The notes: generated by a model not told the origin, from the letters alone. A stretch of 64,000 bases of DNA from Clytia hemisphaerica (GCA_902728285.1 CACVBU010000378.1:403089-467088); one strand, 5' to 3'. Numbered from the stretch's first letter, positions 11,540 through 22,116 are shown. Made by a program: numbers and translations.

Positions 11540-11884
11540 TACTGATAAAAAAACAAGTATTGGGACAAAGTTCAGCCAATTACTTTTTGATTTCGTCCAC
11601 AATAAACTCCACTGAAAGCATACAATTTCACTTATTTTCACCTTTGACACAAATTTGCAACTTTAAAAGTACAGTTTTGAACTAGCTTTGATAAAAAACT
11701 CTTTCTTCATTGGCCAATGTGCTGCCTTTTCCTTCGAAATGTTGCGACTTCATCACATCTTTTTCATTTTTGTTTTGATTAAAAATATCAAACTCATAAT
11801 ATATATATAGTCTAGAAGTATAAAACCTTCAACTACTCAAAATGGAAACAATAAATACAAAAACCCACAAAACAAAAAGACAAT

Positions 11885-13430
11885 ACAAATACAACAAAAA
11901 TCTAGAATGAACATTCACAGAAAATCAATCAGGTTGGAGTAGAAAAGGAAAATATGATGACATAGAAATCCGTCAATGTAAAACTAGTGATCTAAAATGA
12001 CTTTAAGGAAGAAAGTAACTCAATACGAGTTAAGATGGAAAGAAGTAACTCAATATGAGTCAAAAAATATTTCAAGAAAACACATTATCTGTTCCTCAGT
12101 TTTCGACCTACACAGGATTTCGGCCATTTGTGAAAATATCCTCCTATATGATGGAAATAGGGTTGTGTAGGTAGGCCAAGCAGTGTTAATTAGACACCAC
12201 CACAGATAAAAGATAGTAAAAAGATGTGTTTATTGAAAGTATAAAACGCGCGCAATAATATAAAATAAACTAAAACGTAACACGGAACCAGCCGAAGAAA
12301 CTAAAATTACAATGAGAAAAGAAGTATACTTTCTACTAGACAAAGTTGCCACACCTTTGACACGTTTCTGCCACAACGTTGAAGAAAGCATACTAGAAGA
12401 GAAGGAACTGGGATTGGATTGCCACTATCCAACCCTGTGGCTCTCACACACATTTTACAGTTCAAAGAATAAGATGGAAAGAGTGGGGAAAGAAAAAGAA
12501 TTTAAAAAATCGGACTATAACCCGGTTCGAAGCCCCGTACACCGTGACCGCTCACCGCAAGAGCTGGCGAACGAGTGAATCTTGAGAGAGTTGAAATCTT
12601 GAAAATTCTGAAAAATGACGAACTATAACCCGTCGAAGACTGCAATCTAACTTTGCGTTTTCAGCACCTTGACATCGCATTCTTTGTATAAAAACTTTGG
12701 CTTTAACTTTCAAGTCCTCGAAAAGTAACGTAGAACGAGCAATCCTGAGAAGTTCACCAACAAAAGAAGAATAAAAAATCGATTCTGGCAAGTTGCTATC
12801 TTTATGTGGCATTCGGACTATGGAAAAAGGAAATGCATCCCGTTTATCAAACAACTTATAAATAAATATCCCGTCTTTGATGGTAATATCCAGGTTTAAA
12901 AAAGAAGCATGATTACCAGAGTGCTCAATTTTGAGTTCAAGCTCATCTGGATAGATATCTCTATACACAGACTGAAACAAGTTACCGTCATTGATCGCAC
13001 ACAAATCATCAATGAATCTTTTAGTCGAATGAAAATGGCGAGCCTTAACCTTATTTTCCTCAATGATCCTGCTCATATACCTTTGTTCGTATTGGTAGAG
13101 GAAAAGATTAGCCCAAAATGGCGCCGGATCGATTCCCATGGGAATCCCGATCACTTGACACATAACAATATGACCTGCATTGAAAAAACAATTTTTTATC
13201 AGATGTTTCATAGCAGTTTTCAAAGAATTCTGTGTAAAAGACACAGAAGATTTGGGTTTTGTTTTTGACCAATACGCTTTATCATTTTTAGAAATAGCGA
13301 TAAACTTGCAGTTACCTGCATCAAATACAAAATCAATGACCTCTGATAGTTCTTTAATCAGTTTGTCATGAGGAATCTTTGTGTACAATGTACTAAAGTC
13401 AAAGGTGGAAATAGATTTGGCGTTTTTCTT
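11885..13430 (-). mobile_element. Reverse-transcriptase element, copy 1 (uninterrupted reference copy)
   Basis: The coding strand is minus. The RT frame occupies 12552-13430, with about 670 bp of downstream sequence to the left. The downstream part is repeated at 39728-39765 + 40538-40756 + 47510-48135. This copy has no insertion at the two sites where copy 2 is interrupted, so it shows both empty sites (GAAAATCAA near 11925 and TGGAAATA near 12152). The true ends are not visible. Confidence 0.7.
12552..13430 (-). pseudogene. Reverse transcriptase domain, possibly Penelope-like
   Basis: An open frame of about 290 codons. The start ATG usually called (13388) is internal, because the frame runs upstream through STFDFSTLYTKIPHDKL, the motif A region of an RT. 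After it come a GIPMGIDPAPFWANLFLY block (about residues 80-97 from 13388) and the catalytic FIDD (RFIDDL, Asp at about 127-128), then a thumb-like LNLDITI segment. The spacing fits an RT. The diverged motifs suggest Penelope-like or another non-LTR lineage, but no GIY-YIG endonuclease is seen after it. The fingers upstream of motif A are missing, since stops follow beyond 13430, so this copy is 5'-truncated. Confidence 0.6.
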
Positions 13431-14301
13431 ATTTTATTATATATAATAAACAAACTCAATGTTGGTGCAAATAGACAAAAATTCAACGATGTTGGGCATG
13501 GGCGGGAAGGCGAAATCAATGCGATGGCGGACACGATTGGAGAAAATAGAGTTTCAGAAGATGTAAAAATTGGTTTTGAAAAAATTTTGGCTGATAAGAG
13601 CTTATAGGGGGAGTCTGAAGGTTATTGGTCCAATGCCGATAAAAAATTCGAAATTTCTTTGTCGAAGACCCTAGAAGATTATGAACAGCTGTTATCAGGC
13701 TACCAGAACCTTATAGAAATCACAACTTGTTAGAATATACCAGATGGCTGGAGGTGTATATTTGTTGCATCAAATGGAACATCAAAATTGAATATTCTAC
13801 TACTACACTAGATTGAGCATTGGAGTTAGCAATAGACTAAAGAATCCTTTCCGAAAACCCTGTTTCAACAGGACAGGAGACTCCTGCATTCAAACACTTT
13901 CTCCTGCAAAAGTATTTTGTTCCAAAATAAGCAAAATCTCCACAACTTTGAGGATTTTCTTTACTATCAGAAATTTCCCGGATATCTTCCTGCCCAATTT
14001 CAAACATGCCAAAAAAGCTATTGATTATGGAAGATTCAGCAGACTAAGACTCGGAAGTACATACAACGGTCAACATACTAACATACCTAAAAGTAAAATC
14101 AAAAGCTTCTGAGAACACCAGAATCAAAGCCAAAGACTATTTAAAACGTACAGCAATAAACCAACACAGCAGTACAGCACGTGGTCAAAAGTTTGCTGCT
14201 AAATTTTCACCGCGTGCAGAGAAAGCGCGCACCCGGGAATGGTAAAAAATTAAAAATAACTAAACCAAGCGTGCACATCAAACTATATTCCGCATTCCGT
14301 T
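13431..14301. other. Interval between the RT fragment and the YqaJ gene
   Basis: The open frames at 13368-13607 and 13813-14112 have no recognisable motif. The left end of the ISL2EU-like transposon should lie in this interval, but I could not pair a terminal repeat with the sequence right of 20054. Confidence 0.4.
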
Positions 14302-14379
14302 ATGCCTACGTCACAAATTATGCGAGAAATGAATTATCGCAATGCATCACGGTTACTTTCGGTCAAAAACATAAACAAA

Positions 14380-16242
14380 ATGGCGAATGCAGACGAGCTT
14401 ACAGCAAAGAATTATACTATACTGAAAGAAGAAGATGTCCCTGGTGCAAAATTAACCAAAAAGCCAGAAAATTGTATTGTGGAGGAGCTGAAGAGGTGGC
14501 TTGAGTGCCATGGACTGAAAAAATCTGGAAGGAAACAGGAACTGGTGAAGAGAGTGGAAGATGCCCTTAAGATGAATCTTCCTGTCACCCCTAAAGTTGA
14601 TGGTGGACGTTGGTACAAAATTAAGCTAGATAAGAGTAAAGAAGGGCAACAAGCAACGTCATCAAGCTCTGCTGATAACACAACTACAGAACGACCCACT
14701 GATGGCTGGAGAGACTTTCCATCCAGAAATTTACCAGCAAATTTCAATTATGGTCATGTATACTTTTATTTAGTTGAATCAATTTCAACTGCTGCTGGAG
14801 TACCAGATGATAGCGATGACCCAGATGATGACAACCTTTACGATAATTGTGACACTGTCACAGCAAAACCCCTGAGAAAAGGAAGAAATTTGTTGAACAG
14901 TGAAGGTTACATAGAAAACATCCACGATAATTATAATCAAGCAAAGGAAGAATACTACATTCGAGCCCATGTCCATCATTCAATGAAAGGTAGTGAATAT
15001 CCATTAAATGTTGCCCTCACCATCAGTAACGTTAGTGGCAGTATAAAAAGTGGAACTTGTGATTGTAAAGCTAGTGCCCTTAGTAGATGTGCCCATGTTT
15101 CGGCATTACTGTTATATCTGAGTGACAAAGCAAGCAGTAATGAACTGCTCATACAACCCTCAACATCAAAAGAGTGCCCATGGGATAAGGGGAAAAAACG
15201 AGAGAAGGATCCTGGTAAGCTCCATGAAGCAGTATATCCATCAAGTAAACGCAGACCTCCATCTGAACTCTACTATTTCGATCCGAGACCAGAGAATCAA
15301 CGTACTGTGCCTGAGGAGGCACGTAGAAATTTTATCATTGAATTACAAACTGACGAACAACCCAGTATGTGGGAATCTGTGTTATATATCAAATATGGTG
15401 ATTGGAAGCTCGATGACCCAGACAAGGCTATTTATCAACACCTAGTATCTCAATTCTGTGCTGAATTCTCGAAGAAAAATGATGCTATCTTGGACTCAAA
15501 AATCTGTTGTGAGGTACCTGGAACTCAAGACCAAGCCAAATCTAAAGAATGGCACAATGAACGCCGTTTTAGAATAACTGCGTCAAAATGTCAAAGTGCT
15601 ATGAATCTTGGAGAAAATCTCTCGAAATATGATAACCTTCGCCCACATTTTAACTATCTGCACAAGAATTTTTGGTTTCCAACCAGCTTTTGCAACAAAT
15701 ACATGATATATGGTATTGATAATGAAATTAATGCTTTGAGAGAATACTCTCAGAGAATGAATGTTCTAGTTGGTATCAGTGGTTTGTGGATTAACAAGAA
15801 ATATCTACATCTAGCAGCAAGCCCTGATGGGCTTATTTTTAGTGATGGAAATTTAGCCAATATTGTGGAGGTGAAATGTTTGAACATTTTACGATTGTAC
15901 AGTGTGATGAATGTGGTAAAAGGTGAATGTGAGAAAGGTCAAGTAAATCGTCAGTGTTTTAATGTGATTGATGAGAAATTGGTATTGAAAAAAACTCATT
16001 CATATTATTTCCAAATCCAACTACAACTATTGGTGACTGAAGCCAATTTCTGTGATTTTGTACTATATGCCAAGCAGGGACCTTCAAGCGTTGAGAGGAT
16101 TTTCCCTGATGCAGACTTGCAACAACGTATCGTTGACAGCACAAAGTTATTTTGGGAGAAAGTCTTTATACCTGAGTATTTCTTAATGAGAGTCCCGAGA
16201 GACTTATTACCATTTGTATTTGATAGTGATATGATATTATAA
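14380..16242 (+). CDS. SAP-SWIM-YqaJ nuclease protein of an ISL2EU-like transposon
   Basis: The frame opens at 14302, but I prefer the ATG at 14380 (residue 27), which has a good context (AACAAAATGG). Counting from 14302: a SAP DNA-binding fold at about 57-90 (VEELKRWLECHGLKKSGRK), an acidic linker, then a SWIM zinc finger with C253, C255, C263 and H265 (CDC..CAH). From about 415 comes a YqaJ-type restriction-endonuclease-like domain: RRFRITASKC, then E476, then SPDG (D509), VEVKC (E523, K525) and the YYFQIQLQL helix. That layout is the metal-binding D-ExK core of lambda-exonuclease-like nucleases. The protein probably acts in the nucleus on transposon ends or recombination intermediates, with the THAP transposase as partner. 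All key residues are present and no frameshift is seen. Confidence 0.85.
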   Translation: MANADELTAKNYTILKEEDVPGAKLTKKPENCIVEELKRWLECHGLKKSGRKQELVKRVEDALKMNLPVTPKVDGGRWYKIKLDKSKEGQQATSSSSADNTTTERPTDGWRDFPSRNLPANFNYGHVYFYLVESISTAAGVPDDSDDPDDDNLYDNCDTVTAKPLRKGRNLLNSEGYIENIHDNYNQAKEEYYIRAHVHHSMKGSEYPLNVALTISNVSGSIKSGTCDCKASALSRCAHVSALLLYLSDKASSNELLIQPSTSKECPWDKGKKREKDPGKLHEAVYPSSKRRPPSELYYFDPRPENQRTVPEEARRNFIIELQTDEQPSMWESVLYIKYGDWKLDDPDKAIYQHLVSQFCAEFSKKNDAILDSKICCEVPGTQDQAKSKEWHNERRFRITASKCQSAMNLGENLSKYDNLRPHFNYLHKNFWFPTSFCNKYMIYGIDNEINALREYSQRMNVLVGISGLWINKKYLHLAASPDGLIFSDGNLANIVEVKCLNILRLYSVMNVVKGECEKGQVNRQCFNVIDEKLVLKKTHSYYFQIQLQLLVTEANFCDFVLYAKQGPSSVERIFPDADLQQRIVDSTKLFWEKVFIPEYFLMRVPRDLLPFVFDSDMIL

Positions 16243-16744
16243 TATTTGACCATTTATTGACTACTGTGAAATAGGGTTTACTTTTCTAAATTAGGGATAA
16301 CTATCATCACTACAGTCAGCTTTTTTTTCATTTTCTTGACTCTCTGATCTGTGTTTTTTTGTGAAAATAGAGCTCAAAAGAAGTGTCACTCTTGAAATGC
16401 CATTTCTAGAACAACAAAATCATGGAAGTAAAAATTTACCTGGAGATCCCTTAATAATGTGCAATTTTTTGGGTAAAAGACTTTGTTGTGCATTTTTTGC
16501 AGCTAGGTCATTTTGTAAACTAATGAGATTTGTCATTTACACTGATTTACATGATATCTTTTGATTATTCTATACAAAAAACAACCAGAATCAAAATCTG
16601 AAATTATTTTTTGTCTATGTTTCCTTGGTTGTTCCTCTCTTATGTTTGAAAATTTTTTGTTGCCTAACTTCAGAATTGTTTTTTTTTTAAGTTGACTTTT
16701 GAGTAAAGGAAAAGGGAAAAGAAAATAATTTTAGTGAAAGCTTT

Positions 16745-16825
16745 GTTTTTTTAAAACACCACTTTGATAGTTGGTTCGAGACCAACCTCTTTTCTTCAAA
16801 AAAGGGAAGCTACTGGAGCATCTGA
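16745..16825 (-). repeat. Short dispersed repeat, related to 17936-18180
   Basis: Read on minus, GATGCTCCAGTAGCTTCCCT, then a run of A/G and GAACCAACTATCAA. The same order appears on plus near 17940 and 18098. The GGTTCGAGACC box resembles a tRNA T-loop, so a tRNA-related origin is possible but not shown. Confidence 0.45.
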
Positions 16826-16906
16826 CCGGTGTTTGATCAAACAAAAGCTGAAACACTTCTCTGAAAAATCTCCCGACCTAAGTATTTTGTGCATCAAAAC
16901 AAGTTA

Positions 16907-17691
16907 CTCTTTTGTGCTTAATTGTAGGGGGCGGTCATTTTGCAATTTTTTTGGAAAAAATACACCCCCAATATAATTTTATAATGACCCGCCCCCATTT
17001 TATTAAATTTTCTTGAAAAAGTGCCAAACCTTCATTTTCCTAGGAATTTGTGGGAAAATCACCCCAAAATCACTTAAAAATGACTGACCCCCTCCCATTT
17101 TATGGATTTTCTTCCAGAGTACTAACCTATAGTGTCCTCAGGGGTCTCAGACCCCCCATAGTGGGCACCCCCCCTGGATTTTGGGGGGGGGTTGAGGATT
17201 TTCAGATTTTTAAAAATAGGTGGGGGTTGGGTTGATGAGAAATTTCAGGTGGGGGTAACCTTATGTAGGTGGGGGTAACATTTTTCAGGTGGGGGTTGTC
17301 AAGTTTTCTGTATTTAACTTCGTTTGATTTTGTACTTTTTTGTCTTTTTCAACTTTCCACATACTATACTAGATAAAAATATAAACAAATGACTGTCATA
17401 AGTTCTAAAGGTTATATCCATTACATATGTTTCCTAAAGGAAAAAAGGATAAACTGAATTTTCAGGTGGGGTTCGGAGATTTTACAAATTTAGGTGGGGG
17501 TTGCTGAAAAAGGTGGGGGTTGGGCTGATATGAGATTTCAGGTTGGGGTAACCCTGTGTAGGTGGGGGTGACCTTTTTCAGGTGGGGGTTGGAGGGGTGT
17601 TGCCCACTATGGGCCCCCAGGAAAAAGGGGGGACCGACACTATGTAACCCCCTGCTTATTCCACATATCCCTACAATCAAGCACAAAACAG
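16907..17691. mobile_element. TA-flanked MITE with CTGTGCTTAATTGTAGGGGG-type ends, split by a second MITE
   Basis: The left end CTCTTTTGTGCTTAATTGTA pairs with the right end TACAATCAAGCACAAAACAG, with TA on both sides. A short relative is intact at 45844-45997, where the same internal strings (ATTTCTTCCAGGGTA, CTGCTTATTCCA) are adjacent. Here they are separated by the element at 17128-17644, so the order of insertion is clear. Confidence 0.75.
17128..17644. mobile_element. Nested inverted-repeat element with GGTGGGGGT arrays
   Basis: The ends TATAGTGTC and GACACTATG are inverted repeats, with a further pair CCCCCATAGTGGGCA / TGCCCACTATGGGCCC inside. TAACC flanks both sides (17123-17127 and 17645-17649) and would be the duplicated target. 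The interior holds two G-rich arrays (about 17215-17300 and 17508-17590) with the same order of GGTGGGGGTAACC and TTTTCAGGTGGGGGTTG units, so the interior is itself a direct duplication. Confidence 0.65.
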
Positions 17692-17935
17692 TAGATCTAG
17701 AACCATAATCAGATGCTTTAAATGTGGAATGCAGTCTCATATCACAGGATTTTCAATAAAATTCTCCCAAAAAAATTCTAGTATAAAAAAGTCAAAATCA
17801 AGTTTTCAAATTTTTAACCAGGGGTGCACTTTTTGACAGAAACAAAACAGATTTATTTTTGTATTTGTATTTTGTATGGATTTAGAACACCATGTATGTA
17901 TGGAGTGTATTTTTATGTGAGTATTTTCAGACACT

Positions 17936-18180
17936 AGCTCAGATACTCTAGTAGCTTCTTCGTTAAAAAGGGGAACCAACTTTCAATTTTGTGTTCTAAA
18001 ATCCCACAATCTAAACCTAAATGACTAGTTTGGTTTTGGTTAATCTTAAATCCTTTCAAAATTTCTAAAAATTAGGATTGATCAGTGTTCTAAACACAGG
18101 TTAGATGCTCCAGTAGCGTCTCTTTGTTAAAAGAGGCTGGACTTGAACCAACTATCAATTTTGTGTTCAAAATTACTGAT
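17936..18180 (+). repeat. Two copies of a short repeat between the convergent genes
   Basis: AGTAGCTTCTTCGTTAAAAA..GAACCAACTTTCAATTTTGTGTTC at about 17950 and AGTAGCGTCTCTTTGTTAAA..GAACCAACTATCAATTTTGTGTTC at about 18112 are diverged copies. A third lies inverted at about 16745-16825. Confidence 0.5.
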
Positions 18181-18371
18181 CTGAAAAAAGTGAGAACCTT
18201 TTTAAAAGTAAATTTCCTCTTCAAAAGATTATTTAGAACTGATAGAGTATAAACATTGAAGCTGTTTCAAAGAATATCCTGGCCACAATGAAAATTTTTT
18301 CAATTTTTTATCAATATTTCATATTCTGATAGTAGATAGCACAATACAGTAAAAATAGGTTAGTAAAATAA

Positions 18372-20054
18372 TCATTTACATAGGAAATGCTGAAAATTGA
18401 CCAGCATTGACCCCACAAAAACTAACTGTGAAGCAATAGGTGTAAGAGATAATTGAATTATTCCATCCAAGAGTCGAAATCTCTTTAATCGTTCGTTAAA
18501 TCTTTCCACATGGATTCGAGCTTTTGCAATCCTTTTGCATAACAATACTTCCTCCTTTGTAAATCTTTCACGTTTCCCCAAGAAGGGAGGGATGAAAATT
18601 GATGCTTGTTTGGGTAGCAGCAAATGTTGCACAGTGAAGCCTTTATCTACTAAAAAAGAATCCTGGAAATTGACTTGCTGCAGTATACCACATTTTTGAA
18701 AAATGTCCACATCATTAATGCTCCCCTCAAACAAGTCAGATACAAAACATGCTGCCCCATTAGGATTGACTGCAATCAAACATTTAAATGTGCAGTGACT
18801 TTTGTAGTTTGAATACATATTTCCTTGTCTCTTGTAATCACGAGGTGCTTCACATTTCAACTCAGTACAGTCTATGCTTGCCCTTACATTCTTGAATGGG
18901 CGAAAAACTTTCGGCAGTGTCTTTTTGAATACTTGTCTCTCAGGAAACAGAATATCATTGCCCAAACTTTTGAAATGATGAAACAAAAACATAATCCATG
19001 TGTTGAAAATTGTACTGATTGTGGTTTCGCTAACACTGTAAAAGTGTGCCATTGTGTAAAGGTTAAACCCTCGTCGCAGTCGTAAAAGAGTTATGAATAG
19101 TTGGTTAGGAATTGGGATCGAGAATTTTCTTGTTGAAGAGTTTCGAGAATATGAACTGTTCCAGTATGTGAGATTGAATTTGGCATCACCAAGAAAGTTA
19201 TAAAGGCTCCAAAAATGCTTTCGAGAAAGTCCAATAAAATACTTTGTCTTTTCTTCTGATTTCAGTATGACATTCATGCTCATTGGGTTACACTCACTGT
19301 GATCGTTTGATGATTCAATTCTACTCTTTAACACAGCAATCTCATTTTTTAACGTGACAATTTCAATTCTTCCTGAAATGGCTAGTTTGTCAGCCTCAGT
19401 TTGGGTGGATTTGGCTAGTTTGTCAGCCTCAGTTTGGGTGGATTTGTCGACAGTATCAGGAGGGTTGACAACATCAGTAGAATAGGTATCAACACTAATA
19501 AGAGTTTGTTTTTGATTTTCTTCATTTTGATTAGATGATGTACTTGGACCAGCTTCAGTGCTATCAAGAGGTTCATTGGCAGTATTGCATTCGAATGTTA
19601 CTTCGATATTTGATTCTTTCTTCCTTTTCACTGCCACTGGCTTCGAAGGGAGAGGTTCTCGTTGTTTTGGTGCCTTCCTCTTACCACTTAACTTCTTTTC
19701 CACTTCAGCTTCTGATAGTGTTGCTTTTATTGGATCTGGATTTTCCTCGGTTGGACCATTTCCACCAATGAAATGTTTAGAGCAAATGTATGTGCTTTTA
19801 GTGATGTTTGAAATGGTGAAACCCTTCCTTCCACAAGCATGAATCCATCTCTTAGCTTTCTCTGTTTTTTCCCTTTCTTTACCCTTTTGCCACTCTGTTT
19901 GTGAATCTTTCAATTTACCAACTTTTGGAAATGATATAAAAAATGTCCCTGGTGGTAATCTATCAGGATATCTTGAATCATGTTTGCAAATTCCCCAGCA
20001 ACAGTGTTTATTTGCTCCTTTTCCAACTGTCGTACTGCTAATTTCGACCGCCAT
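18372..20054 (-). CDS. THAP-domain DDE transposase (IS4/IS5-like, DDE_Tnp_4 type)
   Basis: An intact frame of 560 residues starting at ATG in a good context (ACAAATATGGCGG). Residues 18-94 form a THAP zinc finger: Cys 19 and 23 (CWGIC), the WIHAC block at 70-74, then C91 and H94 (YICSKHF). This is the usual DNA-binding end of animal transposases. A low-complexity linker follows, with an exact 11-residue tandem duplication (KSTQTEADKLA twice, 204-225). A short coiled coil spans about 226-248. The catalytic core has D395 (SIDCTE), D470 (LVDKGF) and E517 (RIHVERFNERL), the DDE triad with spacing typical of Harbinger/ISL2EU-type enzymes. It should cut and paste the element in the nucleus. It faces the YqaJ gene tail to tail. 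Nothing is broken, so activity is possible. Confidence 0.88.
   Translation of the reverse strand: MAVEISSTTVGKGANKHCCWGICKHDSRYPDRLPPGTFFISFPKVGKLKDSQTEWQKGKEREKTEKAKRWIHACGRKGFTISNITKSTYICSKHFIGGNGPTEENPDPIKATLSEAEVEKKLSGKRKAPKQREPLPSKPVAVKRKKESNIEVTFECNTANEPLDSTEAGPSTSSNQNEENQKQTLISVDTYSTDVVNPPDTVDKSTQTEADKLAKSTQTEADKLAISGRIEIVTLKNEIAVLKSRIESSNDHSECNPMSMNVILKSEEKTKYFIGLSRKHFWSLYNFLGDAKFNLTYWNSSYSRNSSTRKFSIPIPNQLFITLLRLRRGFNLYTMAHFYSVSETTISTIFNTWIMFLFHHFKSLGNDILFPERQVFKKTLPKVFRPFKNVRASIDCTELKCEAPRDYKRQGNMYSNYKSHCTFKCLIAVNPNGAACFVSDLFEGSINDVDIFQKCGILQQVNFQDSFLVDKGFTVQHLLLPKQASIFIPPFLGKRERFTKEEVLLCKRIAKARIHVERFNERLKRFRLLDGIIQLSLTPIASQLVFVGSMLVNFQHFLCK
19379..19444 (-). repeat. 33-bp in-frame tandem duplication in the transposase gene
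   Basis: Two identical 33-bp copies encode KSTQTEADKLA twice. Identity at DNA level suggests a recent slippage event. Confidence 0.8.
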
Positions 20055-20679
20055 ATTTGTTTTCTTGACCGAATTTCAATCCCAAGATCCTTTGCGAAAA
20101 AAAAATTATGATTACATCATATCTATTTTTAGCTTCGCCGTAGAATACTATATACGGTATCTTTTAAACAGAAAGGCAAGCAAGGAGGATATACTCGAAG
20201 ACCAAATGTAAAAAATGAGAAGTAATTTGTAGCACAATAAATTTTAAAATTGACTTCCCTGATCTGAAGACCAACCAAACAATGAACAATAACAGGCCAG
20301 TGCCTTCTTTCTTTGTTGTCGATTTGATTGAAATGAAAGTCGAAACCAAACCAATGACCAAAAAAGAACGATGCCAATCAAGGATCGAAGCCAAGAAAAA
20401 CAGGACAAATTATAGTAAATTGTAATGATGATAACAGAAAGTAATGACTCAAAAGAAATTCAAAAAAACAGCCAAGCAGTTTCTCAGAATTGCGATTCAG
20501 CCAAATTCGGAGAGAAAAAAAAAGAATAACCATTTTGATGATAAACTGAAACCATGACAACGAATCTGTAGAACCAATCAGTGTCAAGATATCTCTATCG
20601 CCGTGACGTCAAAAAGGACAGGGAGCATAATGGCATCACTTTCGTTTTGCAATAAATTCAAATATAACAATTTACTATA
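20055..20679. other. Right flank of the transposase gene
   Basis: No gene is supported. The right terminal repeat of the ISL2EU-like element should be here or further right, but no complement to the region left of 14302 was found. Confidence 0.4.
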
Positions 20680-20893
20680 ACGGAGGTAATTTGTTTTATC
20701 ATTTCCCGGGATATTCTTCACGTTTGTTATCTCCTAAATATTGACGTCACGGGTCGCGGAGGGTTGACTCGTTCTTGGTATCATTCTGACGTATACGTCA
20801 GATTTGATATGACGGAGGTAATTTGAGTTACCATTTCGCTGAATATCCTTTGTATTTTATCCCCTAAATATTTTGGTGTCGCGTGACTCGGAG
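20680..20893 (+). repeat. Direct repeat pair, about 82-bp units 132 bp apart
   Basis: Unit 1 (about 20680-20762) and unit 2 (about 20812-20893) share ACGGAGGTAATTTG, TATCATTTC or TACCATTTC, GATATTCTTC/GAATATCCTT, CCTAAATATT and a final GTCRCG..CGGAG. Both are followed by a CpG-rich motif. A gene-related or regulatory duplication cannot be excluded. Confidence 0.65.
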
Positions 20894-21544
20894 ATACGAA
20901 ACGTTTTTCCCCTCTCCCTGCCTTATAGAGAGTTGAAAGGATAGATAGTTAAAGGTACGCACACACAATAGCAAAACTGCTTCGCTCATGTACATTCGCT
21001 TCGCAAAAAGAGTCCATGTAATCCAAATGTGGATTTTCCGTGTAGACTTTGAAAAATTTGAATATATTATAAATCAAAATCATATATCAAAATTGTAGGG
21101 ACGAGATGGAGTTTAACTCTTTATTTGAATTGTTGGTCGTTAATTAGTAATAAAATAATTTTTAAATTACTTTTTCTAAAGAACGCCTCATTATTATTAC
21201 TTCAAATGATCAATCATTGAATTATCTTATAAAACTCCATCTCACCTGCATATTTGAACAAAAAACTCACGATTTTCTCTCGCAAAGGATAACTCATTAA
21301 AACAGAATTCCATTAGCATCTACAATCCAAATACCATTAGCAGTCAGATTGTTTCTTTATCATTCAATGCTATAATTTTAATGTTGTTTTTTTTAGCTGA
21401 AAAATAAAACCAAAGTATTTATTGAAAGAGATAACGACCAATCAAACAATTTATGATCGAGTTGATTAAAAGGAAACAAGTTTTGTGCTCATTTTTGCAT
21501 ATTTGCATCTTACACCCACAACTTTTATGAAAATACATATCTTA
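20894..21544. other. Non-coding interval
   Basis: AT-rich sequence with no supported gene or clear repeat. Confidence 0.4.
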
Positions 21545-21830
21545 ACTAGAAAGATTAATACAAAAGGGATTGTGTGAAACGAACAATCTGATGCATAAGC
21601 TGTCTTGAATTTATAAGGGCCACGCATTATTACAAAGGATTGGGCATGACAGTACAGTTACGTGTGATTGGGTTCAAAAATAGGACGCTGTATTAGCACG
21701 AAATCAAAATTTTTATCTTGGGCACGTAACAAGATTCTTGTCATGAGAGTGACTATTTTGGATGATTGATTTTCAACTTCCTTAAGAGAATTAACCTGCC
21801 CATAAGAATTATGGCCTTCTTTTATCAGGT
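21545..21830 (-). pseudogene. Protein fragment homologous to 9917-10235
   Basis: On minus, a 62-codon frame includes SLKEVENQSSKIVTLMTRIL and LIQRPIFEPNHT. After a stop the frame continues as QSFVIMRGPYKFKTAYASD. The same series, diverged, is at 9917-10235. The gap-free parallel of GPY-FK-AY and QRP-NH marks real homology. The parent protein is unknown to me. Confidence 0.45.
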
Positions 21831-21838
21831 TACTCCTA

Positions 21839-22116
21839 GGTGCCAAATAAACGGGCCCCCCTGCTTGTTAATTATTTTCCAACACACCCCCCCCCGAACG
21901 TTGTTAGGACCCCCCCCCCCCCCCCCGTTTATTAATATTATTATTCCCAGCTCGCAAAAGGAAAGTTTCTTGTTTTACTCTAAAAGGCCTAAATTTAGTC
22001 TATTTTGACCCTTTTTAGGGTTTTTTTTCCAACTCCCCGGTAATTAAGTCCCCCCATTTATTTGATTTGAAAAATTTTTCCAACCCCCCCCCCCCCCCCC
22101 CCGTTTATTTGGCACC
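21839..22116. mobile_element. 278-bp MITE with GGTGCCAAATAAACGGG ends
   Basis: GGTGCCAAATAAACGGG at the left and CCCGTTTATTTGGCACC at the right form the terminal repeats, with TA on both outer sides. Long C runs occur inside (about 21891-21926 and 22084-22102). There is no coding capacity. Confidence 0.75.

Larger units (their letters stand above)
14302..20054. mobile_element. Putative ISL2EU-like DNA transposon (YqaJ protein + THAP-DDE transposase)
   Basis: Two long intact genes face each other: a SAP-SWIM-YqaJ protein on plus and a THAP-DDE transposase on minus. As I recall, ISL2EU (IS4EU) elements are defined by a DDE transposase plus a YqaJ-like nuclease protein and have short AT-type target duplications. 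Both frames are open from end to end, so the element may be young. The coordinates given are those of the coding pair. The real ends lie outside and were not identified. The space between the genes (16.2-18.4 kb) holds a nested pair of MITEs and short repeats, so the element has been invaded since insertion. Confidence 0.6.

Noticed and set aside
18825..19085. Plus-strand ORFs inside the transposase gene
   Set aside because: Shadows of the intact 560-codon minus-strand frame, which carries the THAP and DDE residues.
13431..21540. Terminal inverted repeats of the ISL2EU-like element
   Set aside because: Searched by eye on both sides of the two genes; no convincing pair was found, so no borders are claimed.
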